DNA from: Andreprevotia lacus DSM 23236
GTDB lineage: Bacteria > Pseudomonadota > Gammaproteobacteria > Burkholderiales > Chitinibacteraceae
Reading direction: 5' to 3'
DNA: 64,000 bases
NCBI RefSeq assembly: GCF_900176275.1
Contig: NZ_FWXD01000010.1
Coordinates: forward strand, 1-64,000
The notes under the pieces were generated by a model. That model worked only from the letters and a program-made list of their open reading frames with translations. It searched no databases and was not told where the DNA came from. A program made the position numbers and the translations under genes. Positions 7,547 through 17,982 of the stretch are shown here, one piece after another (position 1 is the first letter of the stretch; every line of letters begins with the position of its first letter).

Positions 7547-10286
7547 ATTGCTGGTCCTGCTGGTGCGGGCCAGGCGTCTCGTCGAACAATTGCTGCCATA
7601 GCGCGCGAACTGCGGCCACGTCCTCGCCCAGCGGCGCAAAGCTTTCTGCTGCCAGTGCACTGCCATTCAGCCGGCTGGCGTGCTGCAGCCGGCGCAGTTC
7701 GCGGTAGGCATGCTGCACCCGCGCAACCAGTGTCGGGTCCAGCAATCCATCTTCGCCGGCAAAGCCCAGCAGCGCGATATTGCCCCGGTTGGCCGTCAGG
7801 CGCGGGTGGGTGGCCGACCAGGCAAGCACCAGATACTGCACGATGAATTCGATATCGACGATACCACCACGGCAGTGTTTTACATCGCTGGTCTTGGCCG
7901 GGTGGGTTTCCAGCATCTTGTTGCGCATGTCGACCACCGCGTGGGCCAGTTCGAAGCGATTGCGCTGTTTGCGCAGCACGGCCTCGCGTATGGCTTCGAA
8001 TGCCACGCCGATTTCCTTGTCGCCGGCGGCATAGCGCGCCCGGGTCAGCGCCTGGTGTTCCCACACCCAGGCCGAGGCCTGCTGGTATTCGGTAAAGGCC
8101 TCGACGCTGGAGACCAGCAGGCCGGAAGCCCCGTTCGGGCGCAACCGCAGATCGATTTCGTACAGCAGGCCGCCGGCGGTCAAGGTGCTCAGCCAGGTGA
8201 CGATTTTCTTGGCCAGCTTGGCATAAATCTCCGATGCGTTCGGGTGGTCGTCGTCGTACAGATAGACCAGATCAAGGTCGGAGGCATAGCCCAGCTCCTT
8301 GCCGCCCAGCTTGCCGTAGCCAATGATAGCAAAGCGAGGCTTGGGGCGATGACGGCTGGGCAGCTCCTGCCACGCCTGTTCCAGCGTGACGGCCAGCACC
8401 AGATCGGCCAGATCGGACAGATGATCGGACAGCGTTTCCAGCGGCAGCAGGCCGGCCAGATCCTGTGACACGAGGCGGAATACCTGCGTGTGCTGGAAAT
8501 GACGCAGGCAATCCATCTTGGCTTCGACATCGTCGCCCAGGTCGGCCAGCTCTTGCCGCAATATCAGCCCCAGCTTGTGCCAGTCCGGGCTCTGGTAGAG
8601 CAGGCGCACATCCAGCAACTCGTCCAGCAGCAGGGGGTGGCGAGTCAGGTATTCCGACACCCACGGGCTGGCGCTGTACAGGCCGGCCAGGCGCTTGAGT
8701 GTTTGCGGGTGCTCGGCCAGCAGTGCCAAGTAGGATTCGCGCCGTCCGATGGCCACCAGCAGGTCGAGAATGCGCAGCAAGGTGGCATCCGGGTTGGGAA
8801 AGCTGGCAGCGACTTCGATGAGCGGCGGCAGAATGACGTCAATGCGTTTGCGGCAACGGTCCGGCATCTGCTGATAGGCACTGCCGGCGGCAAAGGTGGC
8901 CAGCCGGCGCTGGATTTCCAGCGGGTCTTGATAGCCCAGTTGCGCCAGGCTGTGGTTGCCGGTGTCGTTGTCGCTGATCTGCTCGGCCTGATTGGCCTGG
9001 CGCGATTGCTGCACCTGCTGCCACACGGCGGCTTGCGGGTGGTTTTCGTCCTGGTTGGGCGGCAGTACGAACACCTGCTCGAAATGGCGGGTGACGCGGG
9101 CGCGTTGCTTGTCCAGCTCGGTGCGGAAAGCGTCCCAGTCGGCAAAGCCCATGCTGACGGCAATGCGCTGTTTGTCGCCATCGTTGCCGGGCAGTGACTG
9201 GGTTTGCGCGTCATCCAGATACATCAGCCGGTGTTCAAGATTGCGCAGGAAGGCATAAGCATCCTGCAGCTCGGTGACCGCATCCGGCGGCAGCAGGCCC
9301 AGCTTGCCCAGTTCATCCAGGATGGCGCGTGTGGGCCGTTGTTGCAGGCTGCGTGTGCGCCCGCCACGGATCAGCTGGAACACCTGGCCGATGAACTCGA
9401 TCTCGCGTATGCCACCCGGCCCCAGCTTGATGTTGTCGATGCGGTCCTTGCGCTCCACCTCGCGCCGTATCTGGCTGTGCAGTTCACGCATCGAGTGATA
9501 GGCGCCGTAGTCCAGGTACTTGCGATAGACGAAGGGCGTAACCAGCTGCATCAGCGCATCGGCATCGCCCGTGAGTGCGCGGCCCTTGATCCACGCATAG
9601 CGTTCCCACTCGCGCCCCTGGGTCAGCAAGTAGTTTTCCAGCGCCGCGAACGAGCAGGCCAGCGGGCCGGCATCGCCAAAGGGCCGCAGCCGCATGTCGA
9701 CGCGGAAGACAAAGCCGTTCTCGTCCGAATCGGAAATCAGGTTGATCAGCTTCTTGCCAACCTTGCAGAAATACTCGTGATTGGTCAGGTGGCGTTCGCC
9801 ATCGGTCACGCCGTCTTCGGGATAGACGAAGATCAGGTCGATATCGCTGGAGACATTCAGCTCGCGCCCGCCCAGCTTGCCCATGCCGACCACGATCAGC
9901 GTTTGTGGCAGGCCGCTGTCCTCGCCGATGGGCGTGCCGACGCGCGGGTCGAGCTGCGTGGCCCATTCCAGCGCCTGTTCCACGGCCACCTCGGCCAGAT
10001 CGCTGACGGTGTGCACGGCCTCGGTCAGGGTGGCGAGGCCCTCCAGCTCGCGCGCGATCAGGCGCGCCATCACCGCCTGACGCAGTTGGCGCAGCTGGCG
10101 GCGGAAGGTGGCGTCGTCTGTCGCAGGCTGCTTGAGCAGGCGCAGCTCCATTTCGGAGCGGGCAAACGGCTTGTAGAGGTTGGCGGCGGTTTCTTCCGCC
10201 AGTGCCGGGTTACAAAGAAACAGGCGTTCCAGATAACGGCTGTGGGCGAGGGCGGGGGCAAGACTTGCGGTTGAAAGCTCGTTCAT
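7545..10286 (-). CDS. glnE: Bifunctional glutamine synthetase adenylyltransferase/adenylyl-removing enzyme
   Basis: GlnE adds and removes AMP on glutamine synthetase under control of PII protein, tuning nitrogen assimilation. The 913-residue protein has two nucleotidyltransferase domains. The N-terminal deadenylylase has GMGKLGGRELNVSSDIDL near residue 135. The C-terminal adenylylase has GYGKLGGKELGYASDLDL near residue 655. Each is followed by a helical GlnD/PII-uridylyltransferase-like domain. Length is within the family range (about 900-950). The ATG at 10286 gives MNELSTASLA. It is transcribed divergently from yhdP and ends at a shared terminator. Confidence 0.96.
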   Translation of the reverse strand: MNELSTASLAPALAHSRYLERLFLCNPALAEETAANLYKPFARSEMELRLLKQPATDDATFRRQLRQLRQAVMARLIARELEGLATLTEAVHTVSDLAEVAVEQALEWATQLDPRVGTPIGEDSGLPQTLIVVGMGKLGGRELNVSSDIDLIFVYPEDGVTDGERHLTNHEYFCKVGKKLINLISDSDENGFVFRVDMRLRPFGDAGPLACSFAALENYLLTQGREWERYAWIKGRALTGDADALMQLVTPFVYRKYLDYGAYHSMRELHSQIRREVERKDRIDNIKLGPGGIREIEFIGQVFQLIRGGRTRSLQQRPTRAILDELGKLGLLPPDAVTELQDAYAFLRNLEHRLMYLDDAQTQSLPGNDGDKQRIAVSMGFADWDAFRTELDKQRARVTRHFEQVFVLPPNQDENHPQAAVWQQVQQSRQANQAEQISDNDTGNHSLAQLGYQDPLEIQRRLATFAAGSAYQQMPDRCRKRIDVILPPLIEVAASFPNPDATLLRILDLLVAIGRRESYLALLAEHPQTLKRLAGLYSASPWVSEYLTRHPLLLDELLDVRLLYQSPDWHKLGLILRQELADLGDDVEAKMDCLRHFQHTQVFRLVSQDLAGLLPLETLSDHLSDLADLVLAVTLEQAWQELPSRHRPKPRFAIIGYGKLGGKELGYASDLDLVYLYDDDHPNASEIYAKLAKKIVTWLSTLTAGGLLYEIDLRLRPNGASGLLVSSVEAFTEYQQASAWVWEHQALTRARYAAGDKEIGVAFEAIREAVLRKQRNRFELAHAVVDMRNKMLETHPAKTSDVKHCRGGIVDIEFIVQYLVLAWSATHPRLTANRGNIALLGFAGEDGLLDPTLVARVQHAYRELRRLQHASRLNGSALAAESFAPLGEDVAAVRALWQQLFDETPGPHQQDQQ

Positions 10287-10439
10287 AAGCGAAAGGCGGG
10301 GAATCCGGTAGAATTAGCAGTTCACTATCAAGCTAGCATATATCTGCGCCCATCCTTGCGGGGAAAAGCGCCCAGACCGCCTAATGATGTACTTTCCCGC
10401 AACCGGATCGTCCCGTTGCTGCACAGTGGTGGCAGCCGC

Positions 10440-13400
10440 ATGACGTTCACTACCCGTATTCGCGCCGCAGCGCGCATTGTCAACCGAGTGCTGGCCTGGC
10501 ATTCGCGGCTGCTGCTGCGCCTTTTGCTGGCCGTGCTGGCGCTGTTGCTGATCATCGCGCTGACGTGGCAATTTTACCTGCTGCCACGGCTGGACCAGTT
10601 CCGGCCGGCCATCGTCAAGGCGATTGCCGATGCCAGCGGCGCCAATCTATCCGTTCGGCACCTCTCTGGCGGCTGGGCCGGCTTTTTTCCGCGCTTGCTG
10701 ATCGAGGGTGTGACCGTGCGCGATGCGCAGCAGCAACCGCGCATTTCGATCGACGCGATTGATGCCGAGCTGTCGTGGTCGTCCATTGTGCTGCTATCGC
10801 CCAATTTCCATAGCCTGACCCTGAACCGCCCGCGCTTGAGCGTGCTGCGTGATCGCAACGATATCTGGCATGTAGGCGGCTTTGCGCTGACCGGCAAGCC
10901 GGGCAACGACAACCGCTTTGTGGACTGGTTGCTTGAGCAAGGCAATCTGGCCATCGCCGACGGCGAGATCGAATGGCAGGACCAGCTGGGTGATGAGCCG
11001 GCACAGCGGCTTACCGATGTGCGCATCACCACCAGCAAGTTTTTCCGTCGCCATCGTTTCTCGCTGGCGGTTACGCCGCCCGCCACTCTGGCCTCGCCGC
11101 TCGAGGTCGAGGGCAACTGGTATGGCGGCACGGTGGCCGAATGGCGCCAGTGGCATGGCGTGCTTACCGCGCGCATGAGCCGGGTCGAACTGGCGCGTGC
11201 ATCCCGCTGGTTGCCGGCGGCGTTGCAAGGCCGTGTGGCTTGGCACGGGCAGGGCGGCGGCGAGGCATCGTTCACCTTCAAGGAAGGGCGTGCGGAGCGC
11301 TTCCAGCTCGGCCTGCACGGCAACGACCTGCAGGGACAGTTCCAGGGCCATGTGATGCGTCTGCCGGCGGTGGATATGCGCTTGCAGTGGTACCAGCAGC
11401 ACGGCACGCAAAACCTGGAGGTGCAAGGCAACCGCATCGAGGCTGCCAGCGGCGTGCTGTGCGATCACTGCAGCATCGCGCTGACCCAATCGGGTGAGCA
11501 GGACTGGAAGGTGGAGGCGCGCGATTGGCGGCTGGCCCCGCTGGGCGAGTTCCTGCCGCTGTTGCCGGCACCGTGGGGTGAGCGCATGAGCAAGGTGGTG
11601 CTGGGCGGCACGCTCAAGCAGCTGCAGTTGCAGCACGCTGCCGAGGGTTATGAGGGCGTGTTCAGCGGCCAGGGGCTGCGTCTGGCCGGTTATCCGGACG
11701 TACCCACGCTGGCTGGTGTCGATGCGGAGGCGCGCTTCGATACTCGCGGTGGCCAGCTGCAGTTGACCAGCAAGCAATTCCAGCTTGATTACCCTCCATT
11801 GTTCAGCGAGGTCTTGCAGTTCAGGCAACTCAAACTGGATGTGGATTGGCAGCGTACCAAAGAAGGCGTGAGGGCCGAGTTCAAGCGCATCCAGCTGCAG
11901 AATGACGACGTCGCCACCACGCTGGCCGCACGTTATACCAGCACGGCCAGCGGCCCCGGTTATCTTGATCTGAACGGCGACCTGCAGCGCCTGCGCGCCA
12001 GCCGCGTGCCGGCCTATCTGCCCAAGGTGGTGGGGCCGGATACCCTGCACTGGCTGCGTCAGGCGCTGGGCGTGGGCGAGGCCTATGACGGCAAGGTGGC
12101 GCTCAAGGGCGATCTGGCGCAGTTCCCGTTCCCGGCCGACAAGGGTGGCGTATTCCGCGTTACCGCGCAGGTACGCGATACCGCGCTCAAATACGCTGAA
12201 GGCTGGCCGATGATCGAAGGCATCGCCGGCGAGCTGGACTTCCACGGCACGCGCATGGAAATCCATGGCCGCGACGCACACTTGCTGGGCACGCGCTTGA
12301 GCAATGTCAGCGCGGTAATCCCCGATCTCGACAGCTTCAATCCGCTGCTGCAGATCGACGGCCAGGTGCGTGGCCCCACGCGTGAATTCCTGCGCTTTTT
12401 GCGTGCCAGCCCGATCCACGAGCGCACCGATGGCTATCTGGGTGACCTGAAGGCCGAGGGCGAGGGCGATTTGCTGCTGCGGCTTGATCTACCGCTGGCC
12501 AATATCGATGCCGCCCGCATTGCCGGTCAGTACCGCTTCCTCAACAACCAGCTCGATTTTGGCGAGAACGTGCCGCGTCTTGCCGGTGCCAACGGGCGCG
12601 TCAACTTTACCGAGAAACAGCTGCAGATCAGCGAAGCCACCGCGCAATCGCTGGGCGGGCCGCTGCGTGTGTCGGGTGGCACCGATGCTGCCGGTGCGCT
12701 CAAGCTGCAACTGGCCGGCCAGGCCCAGCTGGGCGACGTGGTGAAGCGCTTCGAGCTGCCACTCGCCAGCCGTATGCGCGGGCCGGTGGCCTATCAGGGT
12801 GTGTTGACTGCCGGCGGCGACAATTTCGAGCTGGCGCTGCAATCACCGCTGCAAGGCGCTACGCTTGACCTGCCTGCCCCGCTGGGCAAAAACGCGGCCG
12901 ATACGCGTCAGTTGCGCGTGAAGGTGGGCGGTGGCAAGGGGCAGACGCAGATCGATTTTGCCTACGATACCTTGCTGCAAGGCGTGCTGGCACGCCGCAA
13001 TGGTGTCTTGGGTGGGCAGATCGCACTTGGACGTGCGGCACAGGCAAGCGGCCAGCCGGGCATCAGCGTGGTGGGGGGCTGGAGTGATATCAATGCCGAT
13101 ATCTGGCGCAAGCTGCTGGATGACGGCAAGGGCGGCAACGATGCTGCGGTCGTCAGCAGCGTCGATGTGAGTTTTCCGCGCGCCATCGTGCATGGCTATG
13201 TGCTCAACGAACTGGGCCTGAAACTGCACGCCGAGGGCGCCCAATGGCTGGGTGAGGTGAGCAGCCGCGAGTTTGCCGGCAAGCTGAACTGGAACGGCCA
13301 GGGGCGCGGCAAGCTGGCCGCCAATCTGACCCGTCTTTACCTGCCCTTGCAGGAAGATACCGCAGCAGCGACGCCAACGCCCGCGCCCGGTGGTGGCGCG

Positions 13401-14258
13401 CGCGCCGTGCCCACGCAAAGCACCTTGCCGGCGCTGGACCTGCACGTGGATGATTTCCGCTACAAGGCCTTGCAACTGGGCAAGCTGGATGTCGATGCCG
13501 CGCAGCAGGGGGAAATCTGGCGACTCAACAACGTGGTGCTCAACAACCCGGACGGCAAGCTCACCATGTCCGGCCTGTGGCGGCAGCGCCCCAGCCGCTC
13601 GCGCGTCGAGGGCAAGATCAATATCAATACCGATAATCTGGGCAAGCTGCTGACCCGCCTGGATTACCCGGATACGATGAAGCGCGCACCTGCGCAATTC
13701 AGCGGCGACCTGGCGTGGGAGGGCGAGCTGTTCCCGCCTGATCTGTCGACGCTGGAAGGTTCGCTCAAGCTCGACGTACAGGCTGGGCAGTTCAGCAAGA
13801 TTGCACCGGGAGCCGGGCGCTTTCTGTCCATCCTCAGCCTGCAGTCGTTGTCGCGTCGTGTGCAGCTCGATTTCCGCGATGTGTTTTCCGAGGGCTTCGA
13901 GTTCGATACCATCAAGGGCGAGGCGGTGATCCAGCGTGGCCAGGCGCATACCGAGAACCTGATCATCAGCGGCCCTGCCGCGCAGGTGCTGTTCCGGGGC
14001 GACGCCAACTTCGTGGCCGGCACGCAGAACCTGCGCGTGCGCATCGTGCCCACGGTGGGCGATTCGGTGGCGGTGGCCACCACCCTGATCAACCCGATTG
14101 CGGGGGCCGCGGCCTTTTTGCTGCAGCGCATCCTGAAAGACCCGCTGGGCCAGCTGGTGGCCTACGAATACGATATCACCGGCTCGATGCGCGATCCGCA
14201 GATCGCCCCTGCCAAACAGACGCTGACCGACCGCCTGCGTGAAGTCAAACCGCATTGA
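10440..14258 (+). CDS. yhdP: YhdP family AsmA-like envelope protein
   Basis: This very large protein (1272 residues; E. coli YhdP is about the same) starts MTFTTRIRAAARIVNRVLAW. It has one N-terminal transmembrane helix (about residues 20-42), then a long beta-rich periplasmic region (DUF3971) and an AsmA C-terminal domain. AsmA-like proteins such as YhdP, TamB and YdbH are thought to bridge the periplasm and carry phospholipids to the outer membrane. A proline/alanine-rich stretch lies near residue 980. The ATG at 10440 is chosen over an upstream TTG because it directly precedes the basic/hydrophobic anchor. It ends 13 bases before the nitrilase gene. Confidence 0.92.
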   Translation: MTFTTRIRAAARIVNRVLAWHSRLLLRLLLAVLALLLIIALTWQFYLLPRLDQFRPAIVKAIADASGANLSVRHLSGGWAGFFPRLLIEGVTVRDAQQQPRISIDAIDAELSWSSIVLLSPNFHSLTLNRPRLSVLRDRNDIWHVGGFALTGKPGNDNRFVDWLLEQGNLAIADGEIEWQDQLGDEPAQRLTDVRITTSKFFRRHRFSLAVTPPATLASPLEVEGNWYGGTVAEWRQWHGVLTARMSRVELARASRWLPAALQGRVAWHGQGGGEASFTFKEGRAERFQLGLHGNDLQGQFQGHVMRLPAVDMRLQWYQQHGTQNLEVQGNRIEAASGVLCDHCSIALTQSGEQDWKVEARDWRLAPLGEFLPLLPAPWGERMSKVVLGGTLKQLQLQHAAEGYEGVFSGQGLRLAGYPDVPTLAGVDAEARFDTRGGQLQLTSKQFQLDYPPLFSEVLQFRQLKLDVDWQRTKEGVRAEFKRIQLQNDDVATTLAARYTSTASGPGYLDLNGDLQRLRASRVPAYLPKVVGPDTLHWLRQALGVGEAYDGKVALKGDLAQFPFPADKGGVFRVTAQVRDTALKYAEGWPMIEGIAGELDFHGTRMEIHGRDAHLLGTRLSNVSAVIPDLDSFNPLLQIDGQVRGPTREFLRFLRASPIHERTDGYLGDLKAEGEGDLLLRLDLPLANIDAARIAGQYRFLNNQLDFGENVPRLAGANGRVNFTEKQLQISEATAQSLGGPLRVSGGTDAAGALKLQLAGQAQLGDVVKRFELPLASRMRGPVAYQGVLTAGGDNFELALQSPLQGATLDLPAPLGKNAADTRQLRVKVGGGKGQTQIDFAYDTLLQGVLARRNGVLGGQIALGRAAQASGQPGISVVGGWSDINADIWRKLLDDGKGGNDAAVVSSVDVSFPRAIVHGYVLNELGLKLHAEGAQWLGEVSSREFAGKLNWNGQGRGKLAANLTRLYLPLQEDTAAATPTPAPGGGARAVPTQSTLPALDLHVDDFRYKALQLGKLDVDAAQQGEIWRLNNVVLNNPDGKLTMSGLWRQRPSRSRVEGKININTDNLGKLLTRLDYPDTMKRAPAQFSGDLAWEGELFPPDLSTLEGSLKLDVQAGQFSKIAPGAGRFLSILSLQSLSRRVQLDFRDVFSEGFEFDTIKGEAVIQRGQAHTENLIISGPAAQVLFRGDANFVAGTQNLRVRIVPTVGDSVAVATTLINPIAGAAAFLLQRILKDPLGQLVAYEYDITGSMRDPQIAPAKQTLTDRLREVKPH

Positions 14259-14271
14259 GGTTTTCTAGATA

Positions 14272-15072
14272 ATGAACAGCATCCACGCCGCCGCCCTGCA
14301 GATGATTTCGACGCCCGAAGTGGCGACCAACCTGGCCACCGCCCGGCGCCTGATCGCGCAGGCGGCCGATGCCGGTGCGCAGTTGCTGGCGCTGCCGGAG
14401 TACTTTGCCATCATGGGCGCCAAGGACACCGACAAGCTGTCGGTGCAGGAGCGCTTTGGTGATGGCCCCATCCAGCACATGCTGGCCGAGGCCGCGCGCG
14501 AGCATGGCGTCTGGCTGGTGGGCGGCACGGTGCCGCTGGTATCGGACGATCCGTCGCGCGTGCGCAATGCCAGCCTGGTGTACAACCCGCAGGGCGAGTG
14601 CGTGGCGCGCTACGACAAGATTCACCTGTTCGGCTTCGACAACGGCAGCGAGCGCTTTGCCGAGGCCGACACCATCCAGCGTGGCGATACGCCAGTGGTG
14701 GTCGATACCCCGTTTGGCCGGGTCGGCATTGCCATCTGCTATGACTTGCGCTTTCCCGAGCTGTTTCGTGGGCACGATGTTGATATCTGGGTGCTGCCGG
14801 CTGCGTTTACCGCCACCACCGGCCGTGCGCACTGGGAGGTGCTGCTGCGGGCCCGCGCCATCGAGAACCAGTGTTATGTGATCGCACCGGGCCAGGGCGG
14901 CCTGCACCCGACCGGGCGCGCCACTTTCGGCCACAGCCTGATTGCCGACCCGTGGGGCGAGGTGCTGGCGCTGGTGGCCGAGGGCGAAGGCATTGCCGCC
15001 GCCGAGCTGAAAGCCAGCCAGATTGACCGCGTGCGCCGCATCTTGCCCGCCTTGCAGCACCGTATTCTGTAA
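14272..15072 (+). CDS. Carbon-nitrogen hydrolase, probable deaminated-glutathione amidase
   Basis: This 266-residue nitrilase-superfamily protein has the Glu-Lys-Cys triad visible: E43 in LPEYF, K116 in YDKIHLF and C156 in ICYDLRFPE. The FGFDNGSERF segment and RAHWEVLLRARAIENQ resemble Nit1/YbeM-type enzymes that hydrolyse the deaminated form of glutathione, a repair reaction. Exact substrate is inferred. No signal peptide is seen. It starts 13 bases after yhdP and precedes tldD by 111 bases. The same yhdP-nitrilase-tldD order is common in proteobacteria. Confidence 0.88.
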   Translation: MNSIHAAALQMISTPEVATNLATARRLIAQAADAGAQLLALPEYFAIMGAKDTDKLSVQERFGDGPIQHMLAEAAREHGVWLVGGTVPLVSDDPSRVRNASLVYNPQGECVARYDKIHLFGFDNGSERFAEADTIQRGDTPVVVDTPFGRVGIAICYDLRFPELFRGHDVDIWVLPAAFTATTGRAHWEVLLRARAIENQCYVIAPGQGGLHPTGRATFGHSLIADPWGEVLALVAEGEGIAAAELKASQIDRVRRILPALQHRIL

Positions 15073-15183
15073 CCGCAGCTGTGCTATTGGCCGTTTTGCA
15101 TTGCATAGGCTGCCGCCGCGCGTTACCTTGAGCTTATTGACCCATCTTTCCGGCCCGTTGTCCACGGGCCCAGCCGAGCCCCC

Positions 15184-16626
15184 ATGAACGCACCGTTGAC
15201 TACTGCCCAACAAACCCTGCTGTCGCCATTCGGCCTGGACGAATCCCGGCTGGATACAGTGTTCGGCGAGCTGATGAGCCACGACCTCGATTATGCCGAT
15301 CTGTACTTCCAGTACAGTCGCGCCGAGGCTTGGAGCCTGGATGAAGGCATCGTCAAATCGGGCAGCTTCAATATCGACCAGGGCGTGGGCGTGCGTGCCG
15401 TCGCGGGCGAGAAAACCGCCTTTGCCTATTCGGACGACATCGGTCTCGACCCATTGCTGGAGGCCGCACGCGCCACGCGCGCCATTGGCCGCCAGGGCGG
15501 CAATGGCACCGTGGCCGTGCCGCGCACCGGCAGCCGCCACGATCTGTATGTGCCGGTTGATCCGCTGGCCAGCCTGAACGAAGCCGCCAAGGTGGCGCTA
15601 CTGGAAAAGCTGGAACGCGCTGCCCGCGCCATCGACAAGCGCGTGGTGCAGGTGATGGCCAGCCTGGCATCCGAATACGAAGTGATCTTCATCGCCCGCC
15701 ACGACGGCCACCGCGCTGCCGACGTGCGCCCGCTGGTACGCTTGTCGGTGCAGGTCATCGTGGAAGAGCAAGGCCGGCGCGAGCAGGGTAGCGCCGGCGG
15801 TGGTGGCCGCTTCGATTACGGCTATTTCACTGATGACGTGGTGCATGATTATGCAAAAAAGGCCGTCGATCAGGCGGTGCTGAACCTGCACGCCCGCCCG
15901 GCGCCGGCCGGCGAAATGACCGTGGTGCTGGGCTCGGGCTGGCCGGGCATCCTGTTGCACGAGGCCATCGGCCACGGGCTGGAAGGCGACTTCAACCGCA
16001 AGGGGTCGTCCGCGTTCTCGGGCCGCGTTGGCGAGCGCGTGGCAGCACCCGGCGTGACGGTGATCGACGACGGCACCATTCCGGATCGTCGCGGCTCGCT
16101 CAATATCGACGACGAAGGCAATCCGACCCAGCGCACGGTGCTGATCGAGGACGGTGTGCTCAAGGGCTATCTGCAGGACAGCCTGAATGCACGCCTGATG
16201 GGCGCCGGCCTGACCGGCAACGGCCGCCGCGAAAGCTACGCCCACCTGCCCATGCCGCGCATGACCAATACCATCATGCTGGGCGGCGACAAGGACCCGG
16301 CTGAAATCCTGGCTTCGGTAAAGCGCGGTCTGTATGCGGTCAACTTCGGCGGCGGCCAGGTCGACATCACCAGCGGCAAGTTCGTGTTCTCGGCTGCCGA
16401 GGCGTGGTATGTCGAGGACGGCAAGATGCTGTATCCGGTGAAGGGCGCGACCCTGATCGGCAATGGCCCGGACGTGCTGACCCGCGTATCGATGATCGGC
16501 AACGATCTGGCCCTGGACCCCGGCGTGGGCACCTGCGGCAAGGAAGGGCAGAGCGTGCCGGTGGGTGTTGGCCAGCCCACCCTGCGCATCGACGGCGGTT
16601 TGACGGTGGGCGGCACCGGCGGTTGA
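15184..16626 (+). CDS. tldD: Metalloprotease TldD
   Basis: TldD works with TldE (PmbA) as a cytoplasmic zinc peptidase that degrades unfolded peptides and, in known systems, processes microcin B17 and degrades CcdA antitoxin. The 480-residue protein carries the HExxxH zinc motif at H259-H264 ([11 protein letters not shown]), followed by the [14 protein letters not shown] segment typical of TldD. Length matches the family. TldE is not in this window. The ATG at 15184 is preceded by GAGCCCCC, a modest ribosome binding site. A terminator hairpin lies about 60 bases after the stop. Confidence 0.95.
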   Translation: MNAPLTTAQQTLLSPFGLDESRLDTVFGELMSHDLDYADLYFQYSRAEAWSLDEGIVKSGSFNIDQGVGVRAVAGEKTAFAYSDDIGLDPLLEAARATRAIGRQGGNGTVAVPRTGSRHDLYVPVDPLASLNEAAKVALLEKLERAARAIDKRVVQVMASLASEYEVIFIARHDGHRAADVRPLVRLSVQVIVEEQGRREQGSAGGGGRFDYGYFTDDVVHDYAKKAVDQAVLNLHARPAPAGEMTVVLGSGWPGILLHEAIGHGLEGDFNRKGSSAFSGRVGERVAAPGVTVIDDGTIPDRRGSLNIDDEGNPTQRTVLIEDGVLKGYLQDSLNARLMGAGLTGNGRRESYAHLPMPRMTNTIMLGGDKDPAEILASVKRGLYAVNFGGGQVDITSGKFVFSAAEAWYVEDGKMLYPVKGATLIGNGPDVLTRVSMIGNDLALDPGVGTCGKEGQSVPVGVGQPTLRIDGGLTVGGTGG

Positions 16627-16686
16627 GTGCTGCCGGCGGTACAGGCAAGCGCTACGCTTGCTAACATCCCGCATCGCAACAAACGC

Positions 16687-16712
16687 AACGGCAGCTTAGG
16701 CTGCCGTTTGTA
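16687..16712 (+). terminator. Intrinsic terminator after tldD
   Basis: A 9-bp stem (AACGGCAGC / GCTGCCGTT) with a TTAG loop is followed by TGTATTG. It separates tldD from the enoyl-CoA hydratase-family gene. Confidence 0.65.
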
Positions 16713-16750
16713 TTGGCATGTTAGGGCCGGCCTGCCGGCGAGGAAATACT

Positions 16751-17818
16751 GTGGTCCGTTTTGAAACGCTTCCCACCCGCAACGGTTACCAGCTTGGCCT
16801 GATCACGCTGGATGCCCCGGCGCGACTGAATGCGCAGAATCTTGCCATGGTCTGGGCCATGCAGGAACAACTGGCACTATGGCGTGACGACCCCGCCGTG
16901 GTGGCGGTGCTGGTGCGTGGCGAGGGCGAGCGCGCCTTCTGCGCCGGTGGCGACATCAAGGCGCTGTATGAAGCAATGTGCGAGCCGGCGCTGATTGATG
17001 AAGCCGACGCGTTTTTCTCGCATGAATACACGCTGTGCGCCGAGCTGCGCCGCTACCCCAAGCCGGTGCTGGCGTGGGGGCAGGGCATCGTGATGGGTGG
17101 TGGTTTCGGGCTGTTTGCTTCCAGCAGCCACCGCGTGGTGACCGAAAGCAGCCTGCTGGCCATGCCCGAAGTGGCCATCGGCCTGTTTCCGGATGTGGGA
17201 GCCAGCGACTGGCTGCACCAGCTTGAGGATGGTGTGGGGCGGCTGATGGCGCTGTCCGGCATCCGCTTGAACGCACACGATGCATTGGCTGCCGGCGCTG
17301 CCGACGCGGCCTTGCCGGCCGCAGCGTGGCCGCTGCTGCTGGAAACCCTGCGTGAACTGCCCTGGGTCGCAGCGGGCCACGGTGATGCGGTGTTGCTGCA
17401 TGGTGTGCTGGCAGCGCTCGCCAGTGCCCAGCCCTGCGCCTTGCCGGCAGCACAATGGCAACCTGTGCGCGACGAGGTGGCTGCCTTGGTAGCGGGTGAT
17501 GACCTAGCGCTTATATCGGCGCGGCTGCTTGCGTATGCCGGTGCAGACACCTGGCTGACCGAGGCATCTGCGCTGCATCGTGCCGGCTCGCCGCATTCGA
17601 TTGCGCTGGCCTGGGCGCTGTCGCAACGCGCGGTGGCACTGCAGGATGATCGTGCCCTGCTGGCACTGGAAATTGCCATGGCCAGGTATTGTTTGCGCCA
17701 TGGTGACTTCCGCGAAGGCGTACGCGCCAAGCTGATCCACCGCGATGGTGCGCCAAACTGGCAGGCGCAGACATTGGCGCAGGCGCTGGATGCAGCCCGG
17801 GCCGCACTGGCCGGATAG
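16751..17818 (+). CDS. Enoyl-CoA hydratase/isomerase family, 3-hydroxyisobutyryl-CoA hydrolase-like
   Basis: The 355-residue crotonase-fold protein shows CAGGDIKALYE (oxyanion hole region), GIVMGGGFGLF and PEVAIGLFPDVGAS. The PE-IGLFPDVG segment and the length over 340 residues are typical of 3-hydroxyisobutyryl-CoA hydrolases of valine breakdown, rather than of 260-residue hydratases. The C-terminal extension (about 250-355) is characteristic. I choose a GTG start at 16751 because GAGGAAA lies 7 bases upstream and family similarity starts there. No other valine-pathway gene is nearby, so the physiological role is uncertain. Confidence 0.82.
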   Translation: MVRFETLPTRNGYQLGLITLDAPARLNAQNLAMVWAMQEQLALWRDDPAVVAVLVRGEGERAFCAGGDIKALYEAMCEPALIDEADAFFSHEYTLCAELRRYPKPVLAWGQGIVMGGGFGLFASSSHRVVTESSLLAMPEVAIGLFPDVGASDWLHQLEDGVGRLMALSGIRLNAHDALAAGAADAALPAAAWPLLLETLRELPWVAAGHGDAVLLHGVLAALASAQPCALPAAQWQPVRDEVAALVAGDDLALISARLLAYAGADTWLTEASALHRAGSPHSIALAWALSQRAVALQDDRALLALEIAMARYCLRHGDFREGVRAKLIHRDGAPNWQAQTLAQALDAARAALAG

Positions 17819-17900
17819 CGCGCCAGCGAGGCTTTTTTACGTAGCAACCCGCTTGCAAGCAGTTGTGTACGGTATTTCGTGGGCTGACATTCATTTTCAG

Positions 17901-17929
17901 CTTGAAACTTTTTCGCTTCCCCGCCATCT
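17901..17929 (+). promoter_or_regulatory. Sigma-32 (heat-shock)-like promoter
   Basis: CTTGAAA (17901-17907), a 14-base spacer and CGCCATCT (17922-17929) match the proteobacterial RpoH consensus (CTTGAAA-N13/14-CCCCATNT) with one mismatch. It lies 54 bases upstream of the BI-1/YccA-family start codon. E. coli YccA is functionally tied to the heat-shock protease FtsH, which makes heat-shock control plausible. This is a motif match only. Confidence 0.55.
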
Positions 17930-17982
17930 TATGGGCTGTGGGCCGATTTGCCCGCCAAGATCATTCATCGGGAGATACACTC

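Noticed and set aside
12843-14255. 470-codon minus-strand open frame
   Set aside because: Antisense to yhdP, with histidine/glutamine/arginine-rich composition typical of a shadow frame.
15073-15183. tRNA or small RNA gene in the gap before tldD
   Set aside because: No cloverleaf arms, TTCGA T-loop or terminator could be found.
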